Assembly: GCA_030248195.1 (NCBI GenBank)
Contig: JASAND010020687.1
Coordinates: 1 to 64,000, forward strand
Length of the DNA: 64,000 bases
From: Trissonchulus latispiculum
Taxonomy: Eukaryota > Nematoda > Enoplea > Enoplida > Ironidae
Reading direction: 5' to 3'
Position numbers and translations under genes: made by a program. The first letter of the stretch is position 1. Each line of letters starts with the position of its first letter. A model generated the notes under the pieces. That model was not told where the DNA came from. It made no database searches and saw only the letters and a program-made list of their open reading frames with translations. Of the stretch, positions 1 through 11,300 are shown piece after piece.

Positions 1-347
1 ATTTCTGAATCAGCTAGTTGCCTGAGCTGGTTTTAGGTACTATCCAAACGCGGAAAATGTCCTGATCTTGGCCCAGATATCTATACGATTAGAAAGTGCA
101 TTCTATTATTGCTATGATATCTTTAACACCTAAATTGATAAGAAACTTTTACTTTTTTGGTGATTAGGTAATCAGTATTAAACTATTTTTTCCAAAAACA
201 ATCACTAACTTGCAAAATGATCACACTTTTAGCTTGCGTTATTGATTAAAAATTATATTATTGATTTGAAAAAAATTACAAACATATTGGTCATAATCAA
301 ATGATTTTTGGTATATATTCAGGGTAACCTAGCATTACAATCTTAGC
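1..347. other. Upstream flank of the MFSD12-like gene
   Basis: AT-rich sequence upstream of the first recognisable coding exon. I see no ORF, repeat or RNA gene in it. The promoter of the MFSD12-like gene is presumably here, but no convincing TATA or initiator element stands out. Confidence 0.4.
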
Positions 348-389
348 ATGCTGTTTAGTTGCTGCCGAAAATCGACGGATGCAGAAAAG
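348..389 (+). CDS. MFSD12: MFSD12-like first coding exon
   Basis: ATG at 348 opens 14 codons ([14 protein letters not shown]), followed directly by a GTAAAA donor at 390. It ends in phase 0 and exon 2 begins in phase 0 after the ATATTTCAG acceptor at 773, so the two join without breaking frame. It is short, so the assignment rests on ATG plus donor plus phase. Confidence 0.6.
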
Positions 390-1748
390 GTAAAAAGTCA
401 ACAATTATTTTGAACCTTGTATAATTGGTTGTCAAGTTCCAGTATTTTCACAGACCTTCTCACATATTCAAACGTAAATGTCTCTGCAATTGCGCTGTTA
501 TGGTTCTCAAACATTTCCAGTATACTTCGCCTGCAAATATATCCATTAGCTTCGTAATCAATCCAGGTTACCGGCGGTGATTTGGTTGCTCAGTAAGTAC
601 AGCTTTGGTGTAGGACGTAGGTGCTAAGCCGAAGGTTCTGGGTTCGATTCCCACATCAGCCCTAAATTTTTTCCGCGTTCTGAGATGCTGTAGTGACATA
701 TTTTAATTTGGTCAAGTCTCTTTTCTGATGTCAATTGTGTGACACCTTTAATTAGGAATTACGTATATTTCAGAGTGAAGTGGGTACTAGCAACTGTCTG
801 ACATGGACTCGAACGTTGGCCTTCGGCGTGGGCCACTTCTACAACGACCTCTGTTCCTGCATGTGGTTCACCTACCTCCTCGTCTTCCTCACCAAGGTCC
901 TCGGGTTCGACGACCCCAGCGCCGGAGTCGTGATCCTGGTCGGTCAGGTGGCGGACGGTCTCGCCACGCCGCTCGTCGGGTACGAAGTGGATCAGAAAAT
1001 ATTCCAGCGAATGCAGAAATATGGACAGCGAAAATCGTGGCATCTTATAGGTTCGTCCTGTAGTACAAAAGAGAAACTCAGTTTATGTTTCAGCAAAGTA
1101 GAAAAAATGCCAAAATTAGAGTAGAATCATTACACTATCAATTTGACTTTACTATATGTTAAACTTTTTGACGAAGCCGATTGGGTGAAGTTGACTTGGT
1201 GACGCTTAACTAAACGGCCAACGTATGTATGTACACACTTACTATACACCCAACGTCCCCTTAGTTTTGACAGATATAGTTTTGTATTGTTCGGTGATAT
1301 TACTATTTAAGATTAGATTAGACTGTTTGATTAGATTACACTAACTTAGATCAGATTAGATTACTTTATTAATTAGCTAAATTAAACAACTATCTCAAGA
1401 AGCAATGCTTTCTTAAAAATTGGCGTTGGTTCATCCTCACAAAATCTGCACCCAGCACAAGTCTGCTTGCAATTAGTGGTATTTTGAATAGGTACATAAT
1501 TTTTGTGCTTTATGTACCATCTTCGCCTCCCTTGCATTCCCTTTCATGTTCTCGCCCTGTATCGGCTGCAAGAGCACCACCAATGACTGGATCCGACTAT
1601 TCTACTACATTCCTTTCGTGATCGCTTTCCAGATCGGCTGGGCCTGTGTTCAGATCTCTCATCTCTCCATGATACCCCACCTGTCCAAAAGCAGTCACGA
1701 AAGGACTGTCCTCAATGGAATTAGGCACGTCATCGCTTCATTGTAACT

Positions 1749-1842
<94 letters not shown>

Positions 1843-4800
1843 CAATGTAAAGAAGTTGTAAGACTACAAAGTAATAGGAGGAGTGTTCCAAATAAGGTAC
1901 ACGTCCTTGACAAAATTTGACATCGCCAGTGTCCGCTTAGCATTGTTAGCAATGTGTTTATGTCCAAATAAACTACAATGAATAGCAATGGACACTGCGG
2001 GTACGCCAAAAACTAACCAATCAAACTTAAATTTGTCATCTAAATTAGATGCTTTTTAGCTCAAACGCATATAAACAAATACGCACAAATATTAAGAAAT
2101 ATCAAGAGTAATATACACGATATTATCAATATGTAATATTTAATTAAAGGCTGTTTATAGTTAAGCGATGATTTTAGGTATGCTGCCACTGTTTCGGCTA
2201 ATTTGGTCGTTTATGGTATGTGCTGGGGAATTCTAGGCTCGGATACAGCGCATGCCAAAGACATCACACCTCATGATAAATATAAATTTTTGGTAAATAT
2301 AACGCTAACTACTGACAATTAAAGTTTGCAGTTTTATACCTCTTGGGGTTTGGCTATCAGGGTTGTGTCTTACAACTAGTGTTGTTCACCGGCCCAATTT
2401 TTCGTGGGCCGGCCGGCGCCGGCCGGCCCAGCTCGCGATGCCGGCCGGCCGGCCTGTACCGGCCTGACGGTCGGCCGGTGTCCGCCGGCCCACAACCGGC
2501 CGGCCTGCCGGCGGCCGCCGCCCATACAACGGCCGGCCGGTGCCACTTTTCGCAGACTATCCAAAATACAAATAAAAATTAAGATTTTTGAGAGTTTTCA
2601 AGGCAGATTTGAGCAAATTTAAGGCGATAAGCTGCAGAAATTGTCACTGGCCGGTCGGCTGCCTCACATTTGACCGGCCGGATTGTCACCGGCCGGCCGG
2701 CCGGCCTGTGTCTGACCGGCCGGCCTGTCACCGGCCGGCCTGTCACCGGCCGGCCGGCCAGTTCTCGGCCGCCGGCCGCCGGCCGGTCACCGGCCGGCCG
2801 GCGGGCCCACTTTGGACCTGGGCCGGCCGGTCACCGGCCGGCCGGCCGGCGGCCGGCCGCCGGCCAGCCGGTCTAGACAAGGCCGGTGCACAACACTACT
2901 TACAACACAAAAGCATGAGATAGGTGCACATACAAGCTCAGTAGTTTTAAAACTCCGCCAGTTTTGATACCGACTGGCGGACTTAGATTTGCAGTTGGGA
3001 CTTGGAGTGTAAGAAATCGAGTTGTTTGGAATTGGCTCCCGGTCAGATTTAAATAAGTGTTACTTACCGGCCCACTATTTCGTGCCCCGCCTTTATCTTC
3101 GGCATACGGCCGCCCCTAGTCGACAGCTATCCAAAATATACAAGCAAAAATATGTAATGTTTGAGTTTTCAAGGCGGATGGTTGCCAGTATAAGGCGAAA
3201 GGCCAAAAAGCATGTCACTGGTCAGCCAGACTGGCCTGTCTTGGCAGGCCGGCCCACTGTGGACCCGGGCCGGCCGCCGGTCACCGGTGAAGGGCACTAC
3301 TCCTGATTTGTTTTGCTTTATTCTGCAGATGCTTGCTGGCATAATAGTTGGTATTGGATTTCTGACAACCCTAACATTCCATATTGGAGTAAAGGAGCCG
3401 GTCTCCGACTTGAAGCCGCTGACGAATTCTCCAGCAGACCGAAAATGTCCGAAAATACGGGATGCTAAAAGTTGGACCTCTTGGTTTAAGGAAATCAGTT
3501 TTTATCAGGTTAGGGTCTTGTTGAGTTCCGTTACTGATTTGAAGATAAAGAAAAATTAAAATAAATTAAATTTAGAATTAATAAGTTAAATTTTGCCTTT
3601 CTAGGCAGAAGATTATTTGCTTTATTCATTTATTTAATTGTTTTTAGACTGCTCTTATTTATCTTTGTTGTCGACTGTACATTAACATAAGCCAGACTTA
3701 TCTGCCATTTTATGTGATGGAAACTCAGCACTTTGCTAAGGTAAATCAAGTCTTAATTCATTGACCTTTTGGAATTTGCTTGTGTATCCGTTAAAATGAA
3801 AATTAAAGTTTTCCCTGAAACTCATTCTTAAGTTCACAGGGCCTATTTCTTTAAAGATTAAAATGATCGGATTAAATGGGTTAAAATCAGCCGGATTAAA
3901 ATTTTAATTGCTATTTCTTTAATGCTACTGATTAAACGGATCAAACTTAATCCATTTAATCCGCCATTAAAGAAACAGCGACTAAAATTTTAGTCCACCA
4001 ACTTTTAAGCTAGCGTAGCGTAGCTGCACGAGAATTAAAAACTAGTGGAAAATGCAGGCGGCGCAATAAACGGATTAAAATTAATCTTTAAAGAAACAGC
4101 GATTAAGCAGGTCGGATTAAAATTAACTCGTTGATTTTTTTAATCCGAATTGGGAATAAAGAAACAGGATTAGATTAAAATTTTAATCCTAGGAGCATTA
4201 AAGAAACAGGATTAAATTTAATCCGTTTAACTAGCTGGACTAAATTTTAATCCGTTTAATCCGAGGTGCTATTTCTTTAATGCGGATTAATTTTAATCTA
4301 ATCCGGTTAATCTTTAAAGAAATAGGGCCATAGTTCTTTTTTACAGGAATTCATCGCCATTATTCCACTAATTGTCTATGTGAGCAGCTTTCTTACTTCC
4401 TCTTCATTCAGCCTCTCAATCATGAAACCGCTAATGAATCGACGAAAGGTATGACTTATGTTCATTATCAGTAAAAATTAGCATTAAAAGTGGCCAAAGA
4501 AGCAAAACCTGTTTAGTCGATGCTACATTCATGTGAAAAGTAGAGTCATTAGTATAGCTAGAGATTCTCAATTTCCGAAGTGAAAAGTGAAGTTTTTGGG
4601 AAGAAACTGAAAGAAACATAGTAACCATAAAAGGGAAATAAAGGCGACTTAAAAGCCACCGCTGTGTTTGCCTCTGCCTGAGAGTAGTGTTGTTTCAGTA
4701 GCCGATTTTAGTTCAGTTTCAGTTTCAGTCGGTGGTTCGAAATAATTTCAGTTTCAGTTTCAGTTTCAGTCGGGGGACTAAAATAGTTTCAGTTTCAGTC

Positions 4801-6889
4801 GGCAACGTAAAATAATTTCAGTTTCAGTTTTAGTTTCAGTCGGAGTTTCAGTTTCAGTTTCAGTTCGCTTTAAAAACAACTGTTTCCAGCTCTCTGAATT
4901 AATATAAAGCAAAATTTAATGTTTATTCAGCCTCTCTTACAGCAATGTTAACAGAATCGAAGCTCAAAACCTTAAAAATTTCAAGATTTAAGGAAAGACT
5001 GAAACTAGTTACAGTACGAGTTTTAGTCTTTTACCCAATATAGTTTCAGTTTCAGTCGGTTGCCTAAAAATGTTTCAGTTTCAGTTTCAGTTTCAGGTCT
5101 CTTCACAAAATAGTTTCAGTTTCAGTTTGAGTTTCAGTGACTGAAACTAAAACCTGTACAAACTGAAACCTAGTTTCAGTTTCAGTTTCAGTGACTGAAA
5201 CATCACTACCTGAGAGCTGACGAAAGATTAAACAGTTAATATTTTCTTCCTCATTTTAATACCAAATTCCTTAACGACGTAAACGAGTTTGTTTCTGATT
5301 TCAGGTGATCTTTACATTGGGCGGATTGGCTGGTATGGGTAGCTGTATCTGGATGTGGTTTCATAATCTCCATGAAGAGATCTATGGTGTGGCCATTGTA
5401 ATAGGAATGGCCTCCGCTACACTACTGGTCACCTCCTTAGTCCTGGTTGCTGATTTTATCGGCGAAAATAAGGTGCGAAATGTTTACAGGGCAAATAGCA
5501 AAAATTGTAAAGAAGTATATGCAAAATTGCTGAACTACTACAGTCAATACAATTTGATAATACTAATAATACAATAATACATTTGAATTTAATTAGTTGT
5601 CCCTCCCATCGTTTGCTGACTGAAGCTATGTCAAAAGTGGACCGACGTGAAATTCAGCAAGAGAGGTTACGAGTTGAAGCTCCGTCAAAGATCTGAATAT
5701 TTCTGCATTCGATGGTGCAAATTATTATTATATAATACTATATACTATATTCAAACATGGAACACACTGCATGAGGATTGAGGAATAGGTTCATATGAAT
5801 GGTGCAAGCGGCAAAACCAACGAAGCTATGTAAGATCACGGTCACGGATAGAAAACATGATGATCCCTTAAAGCCAAGTCGTATCCTACTTGTTGTATTT
5901 CTACTGCATGAATTTCAATAACAGATATTATCTGCTGACAAAGTCTACGACAAAGCCTGTTTCAGGAAGGCTCAGCCTTTGTGTTCGGCGCCATGAGTTT
6001 TTGTGACAAACTGTCCAGCGGTATCACGATTCAGGTCGTTCAGAGTCTCCAGCCCATGTGCGACATCGCCAAGGACGAGTTCTTCCGCTACGTCATCGTT
6101 CTGGTCCCTGGCGTCGCTGTCGCTGTCAGTGTCGTTTGCGCACTTCTCCTAAGAAGTCCGCCTGCAGACGCAGCTGCAGCAGGTCAGACAATTTTACTTT
6201 TCGAAGACTTTCGAATTTAATTAAAAAATGAACGAAGGCATGGCTCATTTCATGCTCCTCGGACTGAATGACGTTTGAGGTTTGCTAAAATTTGCTCATA
6301 GCGCTACTCTATTTATGTAGGCTGTTCAGCATTCTCATAAGAAGAAAAATAATCCATTAGGTTTATCTTTCTTCATCGAGCGTTGCTTTACTTTTCTACT
6401 TTGACCAAGTTCTTCCGTCTCGGACAGTGGTTAGCATTTCATGCACAAAGTCAGTCACACGGGGTCGGCCACCCCAAACCAAAGGCCGTTTGGTAGATCA
6501 CGGCAGACTCAACCAAACAGGAAGACGATATGCTTGTCGACACCTCCCACCAGTCGGGTTACCCCCTTTCGCGTATTTTGTGGTCGGAGCAATGCCGAGA
6601 AGAGAAGCCCTCTAGTGTGTTACTCTTCTTAAATACATAATTTGTCATGTTTGTAATTCTATGTGTTTCAGGCAGTGAATCAAGTGGTTGCATTTCTGTG
6701 GACAGTGGCGTTGGGGATGAGCCTTCCTGTACTACTGGACCGGCCATCATCTGCAATTCGGACGAAGCATTTTTCGAAGCCAAATTATCCCCTCCCTTAG
6801 ATTTGGCTGGTGACTCAATAAATCCAGCTAGCGTAGACAGTGATATTCCTAATGACTCTAAACCATACGGATCCGATCTTTTGATATAG
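348..6889 (+). CDS. MFSD12: MFSD12-like major facilitator transporter (10 exons)
   Basis: The spliced protein matches the MFSD12 branch of the MFS_2/GPH transporters. In vertebrates MFSD12 is a lysosome/melanosome membrane protein needed for cysteine import; that role is inferred here from family. Exons: 348-389 (14 residues from an ATG), 774-1050 or 774-1097, about 1492/1508-1724, 2178-2292, 3329-3508, 3648-3740, 4347-4448, 5305-5472, 5966-6182, 6672-6889. Family signatures are [19 protein letters not shown] (TM1), [15 protein letters not shown] (the TM2-TM3 loop), FSPCIGC, and [16 protein letters not shown]. From exon 4 onward the junctions keep frame. The last exon encodes a hydrophilic Ser/Asp-rich, probably cytosolic tail. 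Two junctions are odd: a GC donor after 1724 and an uncertain exon 2/3 join (see findings). Predicted length is about 542-563 residues, against roughly 480 for the human protein, the excess mainly in the tail and inter-helix loops. Confidence 0.88.
572..662 (+). tRNA. tRNA-like or tRNA-derived (SINE-head) sequence, probable pseudogene
   Basis: Contains a perfect RNA polymerase III B box (GGTTCGATTCC at about 651) with a TGGG/CCCA stem around the TTCGATT loop, and an A-box-like TTGGTTGCTCAGTAAG about 60 bases upstream. The acceptor stem pairs at its outer three positions (GGC with GCC) but is poor inside, so a working tRNA is doubtful. It lies in intron 1 of the MFSD12-like gene. No poly(A) or SINE body is evident after it. 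Confidence 0.35.
1753..1843. repeat. (TA)n microsatellite
   Basis: About 90 bases of nearly pure TA repeat, broken only by a few TATG or TACA units, starting about 28 bases after the end of MFSD12 exon 3. The antisense open frame through it (1695-2009) is an artefact of the repeat. Confidence 0.9.
2377..2898. mobile_element. hAT-type MITE with a (GGCCGGCC)n body
   Basis: Terminal inverted repeats TAGTGTTGTTCACCGGCC and, on the complementary strand of the right end, TAGTGTTGTGCACCGGCC. The flanks are an exact 8-bp target-site duplication, CTTACAAC, at 2369-2376 and 2899-2906. The 522-bp body is almost wholly CCGGCCGG-type palindromic tandem sequence around an AT-rich core (about 2540-2640). 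It sits in intron 4 of the MFSD12-like gene. TIR sequence and 8-bp TSD point to the hAT superfamily. There is no coding capacity; long ORFs through the repeat are spurious. Confidence 0.85.
3055..3305. mobile_element. Diverged second copy of the GGCCGGCC MITE
   Basis: Shares with the 2377-2898 element the ACCGGCCCA...TTTCGTG left end, the TATCCAAAATA(TA)CAA core followed by GAGTTTTCAAGGC, and a right end of CCGGCC repeats closing in CACTACT. It has far fewer CCGG units and has decayed ends. It ends about 25 bases before MFSD12 exon 5 (3329). Confidence 0.6.
3839..4329. mobile_element. Palindromic MITE-like element with (GGATTAAA)n body
   Basis: The ends are inverted copies built around TATTTCTTTAAAGATTAA and its complement, bordered by GGGCC. 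The interior is repeats of GGATTAAA, TTTAATCC and AAAGAAACAG in both orientations. It ends 17 bases before MFSD12 exon 7 (4347). No clean target-site duplication is visible, so the superfamily is open. Confidence 0.65.
4685..5208. mobile_element. hAT-type MITE with a (TTTCAG)n body
   Basis: Left TIR TAGTGTTGTTTCAGT, right TIR (complement) TAGTGATGTTTCAGT. An exact 8-bp target-site duplication, CCTGAGAG, lies at 4677-4684 and 5209-5216. The body is dominated by TTTCAG hexamers, with CAGTCGG spacers and an AT-rich centre. It lies in the intron between MFSD12 exons 7 and 8. Confidence 0.85.
6427..6640. mobile_element. Possible small MITE in last MFSD12 intron
   Basis: Shares its right-hand sequence (GAGAAGCCCTCTAGTGTGTTACTCTTCTT) with the inverted block at about 12515-12550. 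Two copies of the same termini in different genes suggest a mobile repeat. The left boundary is unclear, and short open frames here show no domain. Confidence 0.35.
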
Positions 6890-6991
6890 TTTTGCTTGTT
6901 TGCTTATTTTTCTTTGTTTCAGAGTGAAGGCATGACATGAACTTTTAACTAGAACTCTTTGTGTACAAATCCTGTAAATAATTTCTGTCCC

Positions 6992-6997
6992 AATAAA
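6992..6997 (+). terminator. Polyadenylation signal of the MFSD12-like gene
   Basis: AATAAA about 100 bases after the TAG stop at 6887-6889. It marks the likely 3' end near 7010-7030. The helicase gene converges from the other side with its stop at 7589-7591, leaving about 550 bases between the two 3' ends. Confidence 0.6.
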
Positions 6998-7029
6998 AAC
7001 CATGAAGTTGTCACGAGTCACGACGCTTT

Positions 7030-7588
7030 GGTTGAAGCCGTTATAACGAGATTACTCCCGTGAGTTTGCAAGAGAGAGAGAGCCTCAATCTAACGTTGGC
7101 ACTATTTAACATATGACCTTGGTTTCGGGAATCCAGGATAACGTCGGATGCCAATATAATGTAAATATAAGAATTACCTAAAAATTGGTTATAAATTTCA
7201 GTCATTTCGTAGTTTTCGACACAATTTAATAAAATTGACAATCCTGCCCACGACTGGATACAAAAACCTCTTCACTATGAGACAGTTCAGGCGAGAACTT
7301 ACTAATGAGTGTATTAGACAATTGTGTTTGACTTGGCCTCTGATGATAGAAAAAACAAATCGAAGAATTTTTCCAAGCTGATGTTTACTGATATTCTTGA
7401 CTCCCAGTAGCTTAGGTATTAAACAGTTAACTTGTACCATACCTCCCTAGCGTATACATAGAACCTACATGTTAATCTAGATAAACCTATATAACTAAAT
7501 TATCAGGATATGTAGACGTTTAGTTATACACATTTTAATAACCAATAAATTATGCGAAACCCGACGTATGTATTAATTAAGAGACTAA
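7030..7588. other. Gap between two convergent genes
   Basis: AT-rich sequence between the 3' ends of the plus-strand MFSD12-like gene and the minus-strand helicase gene; it presumably holds both 3' UTR ends. The small open frames here show no recognisable domain. An ATTAAA-type signal for the minus-strand gene could be the TTTAAT near 7534. Confidence 0.4.
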
Positions 7589-8344
7589 TCATCTATTGTT
7601 TCGACTAGAACCCGACTCATCCGACGTTCCTTTCTTCGTAGTTCTTTCATTTTTCAGATCCTGAAGTTTCTCGTTCAGCCTGCTCTGGAGATGCTTTCTC
7701 TGTCGAGCCTGCGAGGACGACGATTTCGGAGGCTGTGATCGTCGAGCTGCCTTTCGAGCTTCCTCTCCGCAGCCATGAACTTCAGGCTGAGCGTCCTTCA
7801 GGCAGTAGACTTGGGAGCAATGCTGGCAACGTTGGCCCAGCAGTTTGATCGATTCTCGACACCCCGTTCGGTGACATCGACTATTTTCCGCGGCAAATTT
7901 CGTTACTAGGTCATCAAAATCTTCAATTTCTTCAGTTTCCGTGGTAGCTTTGTTTGCTTTTGCAGGTTTCGCTTTTGGTTTTTTGGACGATTTTTTGTGT
8001 TCCTCCACTGACGATTCGTTTAAAGGAACTGGCTTCTCCTGCGCTGACCGTGCCGCTGGACAGCGTAGCAGATGCAGTTCCAGATTTGCTTTTGTACGCT
8101 TAGTCTTGCAGAAATCGCAGGAAACAGCGTCATTGACTGCGTCGATATCAGAATTTCGACTGTCAGCAGAATCTTTCGAAAAAGTTTCCTTTGTCACAAC
8201 AGTTTCAGGACTTTCCAGATCATTCGGACCAGTTGTATCGGATCGATCAATCCTTTTTCGAATGACGATATGTCGCTGACCACCTTCTCCCTGACTCTCA
8301 TGAATTAGGTCAAGCGAGTCAGCAATCTGAAACAGAAGAGCAGA
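7589..8344 (-). CDS. IGHMBP2: Helicase last exon: end of R3H, C2HC knuckle, AN1-like zinc finger
   Basis: The exon opens with IADSLDLIHESQGEGG, the second half of an R3H domain (contacts single-stranded nucleic acid 5' phosphates). If the alternative acceptor at 8345-8346 is used it gains SALLFQ and fits R3H spacing better. Next comes CDFCKTKRTKANLELHLLRC (CX2C-X11-HX3C). A Ser/Lys-rich stretch leads to the AN1-type motif CHRTGC-X10-CQHC-X4-CLKD-X5-HGC. At the position of the usual first AN1 histidine (CxxH) the residue is Asp. The tail is basic and coiled-coil-like. The stop is TGA at 7589-7591. Confidence 0.9.
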   Translation of the reverse strand, partial: SALLFQIADSLDLIHESQGEGGQRHIVIRKRIDRSDTTGPNDLESPETVVTKETFSKDSADSRNSDIDAVNDAVSCDFCKTKRTKANLELHLLRCPAARSAQEKPVPLNESSVEEHKKSSKKPKAKPAKANKATTETEEIEDFDDLVTKFAAENSRCHRTGCRESIKLLGQRCQHCSQVYCLKDAQPEVHGCGEEARKAARRSQPPKSSSSQARQRKHLQSRLNEKLQDLKNERTTKKGTSDESGSSRNNR

Positions 8345-11300
8345 CTATCGAACAGTCGATCTTTGACACAAAAATTAAAAAACAAAATAGACCCAATACG
8401 AAACAGTCCTTTGTAAAATCAACAGTTTTGTGCAATGTGTGCGTGGTGGCGGAATCCTGAATGAAGTCTTCCAAAAAACTGAGTATTTCAGATTCCCGGC
8501 TTTCCTGTTCCACGAGTTCGACAGTCGGAAACGTGGAGACTTGCGGTGCCTGATTTTCAGCAGCATTGCTGTCGTACCTAAAAGATCAAGAAAATACAAT
8601 AAACTAAATATCAAGGTACACTGTTAGACTATGGCAGATTACATAAGGATGTAACCTGATTTGATGTACACAGGCCGAAAAACATGCACTATTATTATCT
8701 ACTTAGGTTACGCTGTTGCGATTTGGCAAACTGATTGAAAGACAAAATGTTAAAGTGACACAAGGATACAATGCTAGAAATAAATACGAACACATAACAA
8801 TTAACAATTAGCCATGAATAAAACGGTATATTTCTTTTAACAATGCAACAAATGGATAGGACGATACGTTCGTATGTAACTCTTCTGTTAAATTGTCTAA
8901 CTTGGTTTGCTCTTACAATTAAGCATTATGTAATTAGTTTAAGCCTTTTACCTTATTAACTATCCTCACATATATACCTACATTCAAGCAAGAATACGAA
9001 TGCACTTTATTAAGGCTCTTACTAAAATTTTTTGCTAAGTAGGTAATATTTTCCTTTACCCAAAACAGAACCCTAAATTCAATTACTTTAAAAGACACTC
9101 AATATTTCACAGTACTTAGAAACGACAGCCCGGCAGCGTACCGGGATCAGTTCTACAGATGACCATATTTTGAACGGTGAGGCTTAACTCAGACAGATTA
9201 AGCTTAAAGTATTTTTACTACTTAAAGTAGTAGAGGGCACCACAGAAATGCATGAACGCGTTTCAATAAATCTCACTCCTTACGTTAGCCTTATCCTAAT
9301 TTTGCTGTACTGTTGCCAATACCTGCAAACTGCTCCAACAGGTAAAAGTTAATTAGTTCGTTAATTATAGATAGCGAGCCAAATGGTATATTTTAACGAG
9401 TTTTTAAATTTAAAGTCGTAACTCTTATGGTTGTCGAGTAATTACACTTCAAAGTAGAGATTTCATGTGCTAAACTAGGAAATTTAAAAAGTTGTCATTT
9501 TTCACGTGCACCAAAAAATCTCACCACAAACGTTGATGAATTTGGACAAATTGTACACTAAAATAACGCTAAAATGTTAACTGCGGTACCCTGGAATTAC
9601 AATTTTAATTTAGACCTTTAAAATTTTTTAATTAATTTTTAAAGGAATAAAATTCGACTTGATGCTCAAGTAGTGTTAAATTTTGATCATTCAAAAATTA
9701 ATTAAAAAATTTTACAGGCCTAAATTAAAAATCTAATTCCAGGGTACCGCAGTTTAACATTTTAGCGTTATTTTAATGTATAATTTGTCCAGATTCATCA
9801 ACGTATGTCGGGAGATTTTTTGGGGCGCGCGAACAAATGACAACTTTAAAATTTCCTATGTTTAACACATGAAATCTCAACCTAGAAGTGAAATTAGTCG
9901 GCAACCGTAACAGTTACGACTTTAATTTTTAAAACTCGTTAAAATATACCATTTGGATAATAAAATATGTGAAAATCAGCGAAATCGGAGAAAGTCGAAA
10001 AAATGACCCCAAAAGTGGACCCCCCTTAATTTGGTATATACCTCTTATTTTTAATTAACGGCGCTCCGATAAGAATGCGCGAAGACTATATATCTTGTAA
10101 AACAATACGATTAGTCAAAGCTAACCACAGCCGGAATTTCGCTTTGGCGACTTTCTCTAAACTGGGATAAAGCCTAAAGTTTACAGTTATCTAACCAGTT
10201 TTTGTAGGTCAGAAAACGGACTACGGAAAGTGTAAGATACAATGCTACACAACAGAGGAAGAGATGCACGGAGCTGTGCCCAAATTCAGACAAACAATCC
10301 CTACGACAACAACGACAACCACGACAACGACAACCACAAAAATGACGACAACAAAAAGACCACCAACGACTACAACAATGTCGGAACTGAAACGACTATG
10401 CAATTCTATGGAAATGGATCCATTTCGTGCGACTGGAAACAAAACAAAAGGTGATCGCGAAACAAGTTGCTTAGAACATCTTAAAACCTCTTCTACCGAT
10501 CTAGTTATAATTTTAATATGTCCAAAACAGTAATAAATAATATAACTATCTATTACTTAAATTTTCGATAGGTAATTAAACAAAAACGAAATAAACTGAA
10601 ACTGTGCAATAAAAAAGCTACAGTAAAGACAGTATATCACAGCACTGCTCTATAACGCTTTGACGTGCGTTTGACAGGTCGCATGTCCCCCGCCGGTCAA
10701 AAGTTCCACGTACACTTGCCTTTTTTAAATCCCTTGAAACCTAAGAATTCAAAAGTTTATTTGACCAAAACGTATTGAACTATATAGATTCGGCTGTAAT
10801 GATTTTCCTCAACTTTTCAGGAAAAGGAAATGAAACAGCAGAATTGGCAGCCATCTTACGGCAACTTAACATGACGGAAGAGGATTGCTTAGAGTATATC
10901 ACTGACGATATTGAAGAGTTCTATGGTGAAATGCTGGAAGATTCTGACACAATTTTTTCAAGCGATCAGATGAATAAAAATGTCACAGAATTGGATGAGT
11001 CTAAGAGCAGAACACGTATCCAAAAGATACAAAGGTAAAGACGAGCTTAAATGCACAAAGTCCATTCCTATTTTTAACACGTTCCCTGCCATGTCACTCA
11101 TATGGAGTGACAGTTTCATATTTGTTACGGGCCATGGCACTCATATTGAGTGACACTCAGTTGTTAAGGTGCTGGTATCGCTTTGTGTAAATTTGACCCT
11201 ATAGGCTTTAATTCTTTATGAAAGTGGATGAAACTTTCCAAATATACTATTTCGGTGCTCTTTAACATTCTGGGACCAGTCCCACATTTTTAGGTGCAAA

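Noticed and set aside
2343..3306. Overlapping ORFs on both strands in the GGCCGGCC region
   Set aside because: The frames stay open because of the palindromic GC-rich repeat, encode only Arg/Pro/Gly/Ala-rich strings and lie inside a MITE with clear TIRs and target duplication.
10245..10442. Minus-strand poly-Val ORF
   Set aside because: It is the antisense of the ACN-rich poly-Thr exon of the Ly6-type gene, whose frame is confirmed by spliced phases.
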